Shown here: positions 63,523-64,000 of the stretch, one piece after another | Position numbering within the stretch: the first letter of the stretch is position 1 | How the letters are laid out: the number at the start of each line of letters is the position of its first letter | NCBI GenBank assembly: GCA_964007475.1 | Contig: OZ023275.1 | Span: 36,265,381-36,329,380 of the forward strand | Source: Hybos culiciformis | Taxonomy: Eukaryota > Arthropoda > Insecta > Diptera > Hybotidae | Reading direction: 5' to 3' | Length of the DNA: 64,000 nt | Made by a program: the position numbers and the translations under genes | Notes under the pieces: model-generated | Databases searched by the model: none | Told to the model about the DNA's origin: nothing | What the model saw: the letters and a program-made list of their open reading frames with translations, nothing else

Positions 63523-64000
63523 GTAACTTAAAAAAAATGATTGAAAACAAAATTTTATTTTTAATATTTAATAAAAATTTGATTTAATGTGGTAGGTAAA
63601 TTAAAGTCCATTTCGGATACTCTGAGCTGTGAACAGACTGCAACCAACATTTTTGTAGACCAGAATTTTCGATTGATTAACTTCCGTATTAGTTATTTTT
63701 TTATTAACTCTTTTTCCGCAAAATCTATAATATTGAATGAATCAAAATGATAATATATTTCATGGCCACTGCGTAGTAACATTAAAATTTAAAACGAGTT
63801 AGAATTAATTAAGAGCGTCAGCACTTAATTGTCGTTATTGAAGCGTGAGCATCATTGTAAAGTATAATATTTTTTGCATATTAAACAGGTATTTAACTAT
63901 TAGCATTTTCTAACATATTCACTCGTAAAGTTTATGTTCATAAGTACACACGTTCTAAAAATGTTATTCAACTCAATATTGAATCTATTAACCTTAACAT
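63523..64000. other. Non-coding DNA at the window end
   Basis: Nothing recognisable is seen in the last 480 bases. Confidence 0.5.

Noticed and set aside
1..64000. CRISPR arrays, operons, ribosome binding sites
   Set aside because: The genes are spliced and eukaryotic, and no regularly spaced identical repeats were seen; the tandem repeats found are microsatellites or transposon-internal.

Overview
The window is very AT-rich nuclear DNA from an insect. Evidence for an animal nuclear genome: a MADS-box serum response factor gene with insect-specific conserved blocks, two spliced genes with GT-AG introns of mostly 60-330 bp, AATAAA poly(A) signals, and many short DNA transposons with intact target-site duplications. 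The abundant TATGTA/ACATAT-type low-complexity DNA and compact introns look dipteran-like to me, but that is an impression; the species cannot be fixed from the sequence.

Layout. 1-2604 is non-coding upstream DNA with one inverted-repeat element (about 102-586). 2605-3876 is an uninterrupted, full-length SRF/blistered coding sequence of 423 codons with a large glutamine tract. From about 3,960 to 55,400 there are about 51 kb in which I can support no protein gene. This desert holds homopolymer runs, trinucleotide microsatellites, a diverged direct repeat (12.05-12.67 kb), several hairpins, two hAT-type elements with exact 8-bp duplications (33330-34648 and 50726-51722) and one TA-flanked element (41998-42509). 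55434-60933 holds two tandem, same-strand secreted histidine acid phosphatase genes with identical seven-exon structure. 62.3-63.5 kb has two more short elements.

Function. SRF is a nuclear transcription factor (branching and cytoskeletal programmes in insects). The two phosphatases are signal-peptide-bearing histidine acid phosphatases of the branch-2 family, the family that supplies lysosomal, salivary and venom acid phosphatases. Both keep the catalytic His and the His-Asp pair, so both look capable of activity. They are clearly a tandem duplicate pair. The second copy has a hAT element, itself carrying a nested TTAA-flanked element, inserted exactly at the 5' splice site of intron 4. The 8-bp target duplication leaves a functional-looking donor in place.

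The most notable observations are this splice-site insertion with its duplicated donor, the intronless SRF coding sequence, a long near-perfect palindrome inside a hAT element, and the set of miniature elements whose boundaries can be read to the base. I did not find a CRISPR array, tRNA, rRNA or an evident new multi-gene system.
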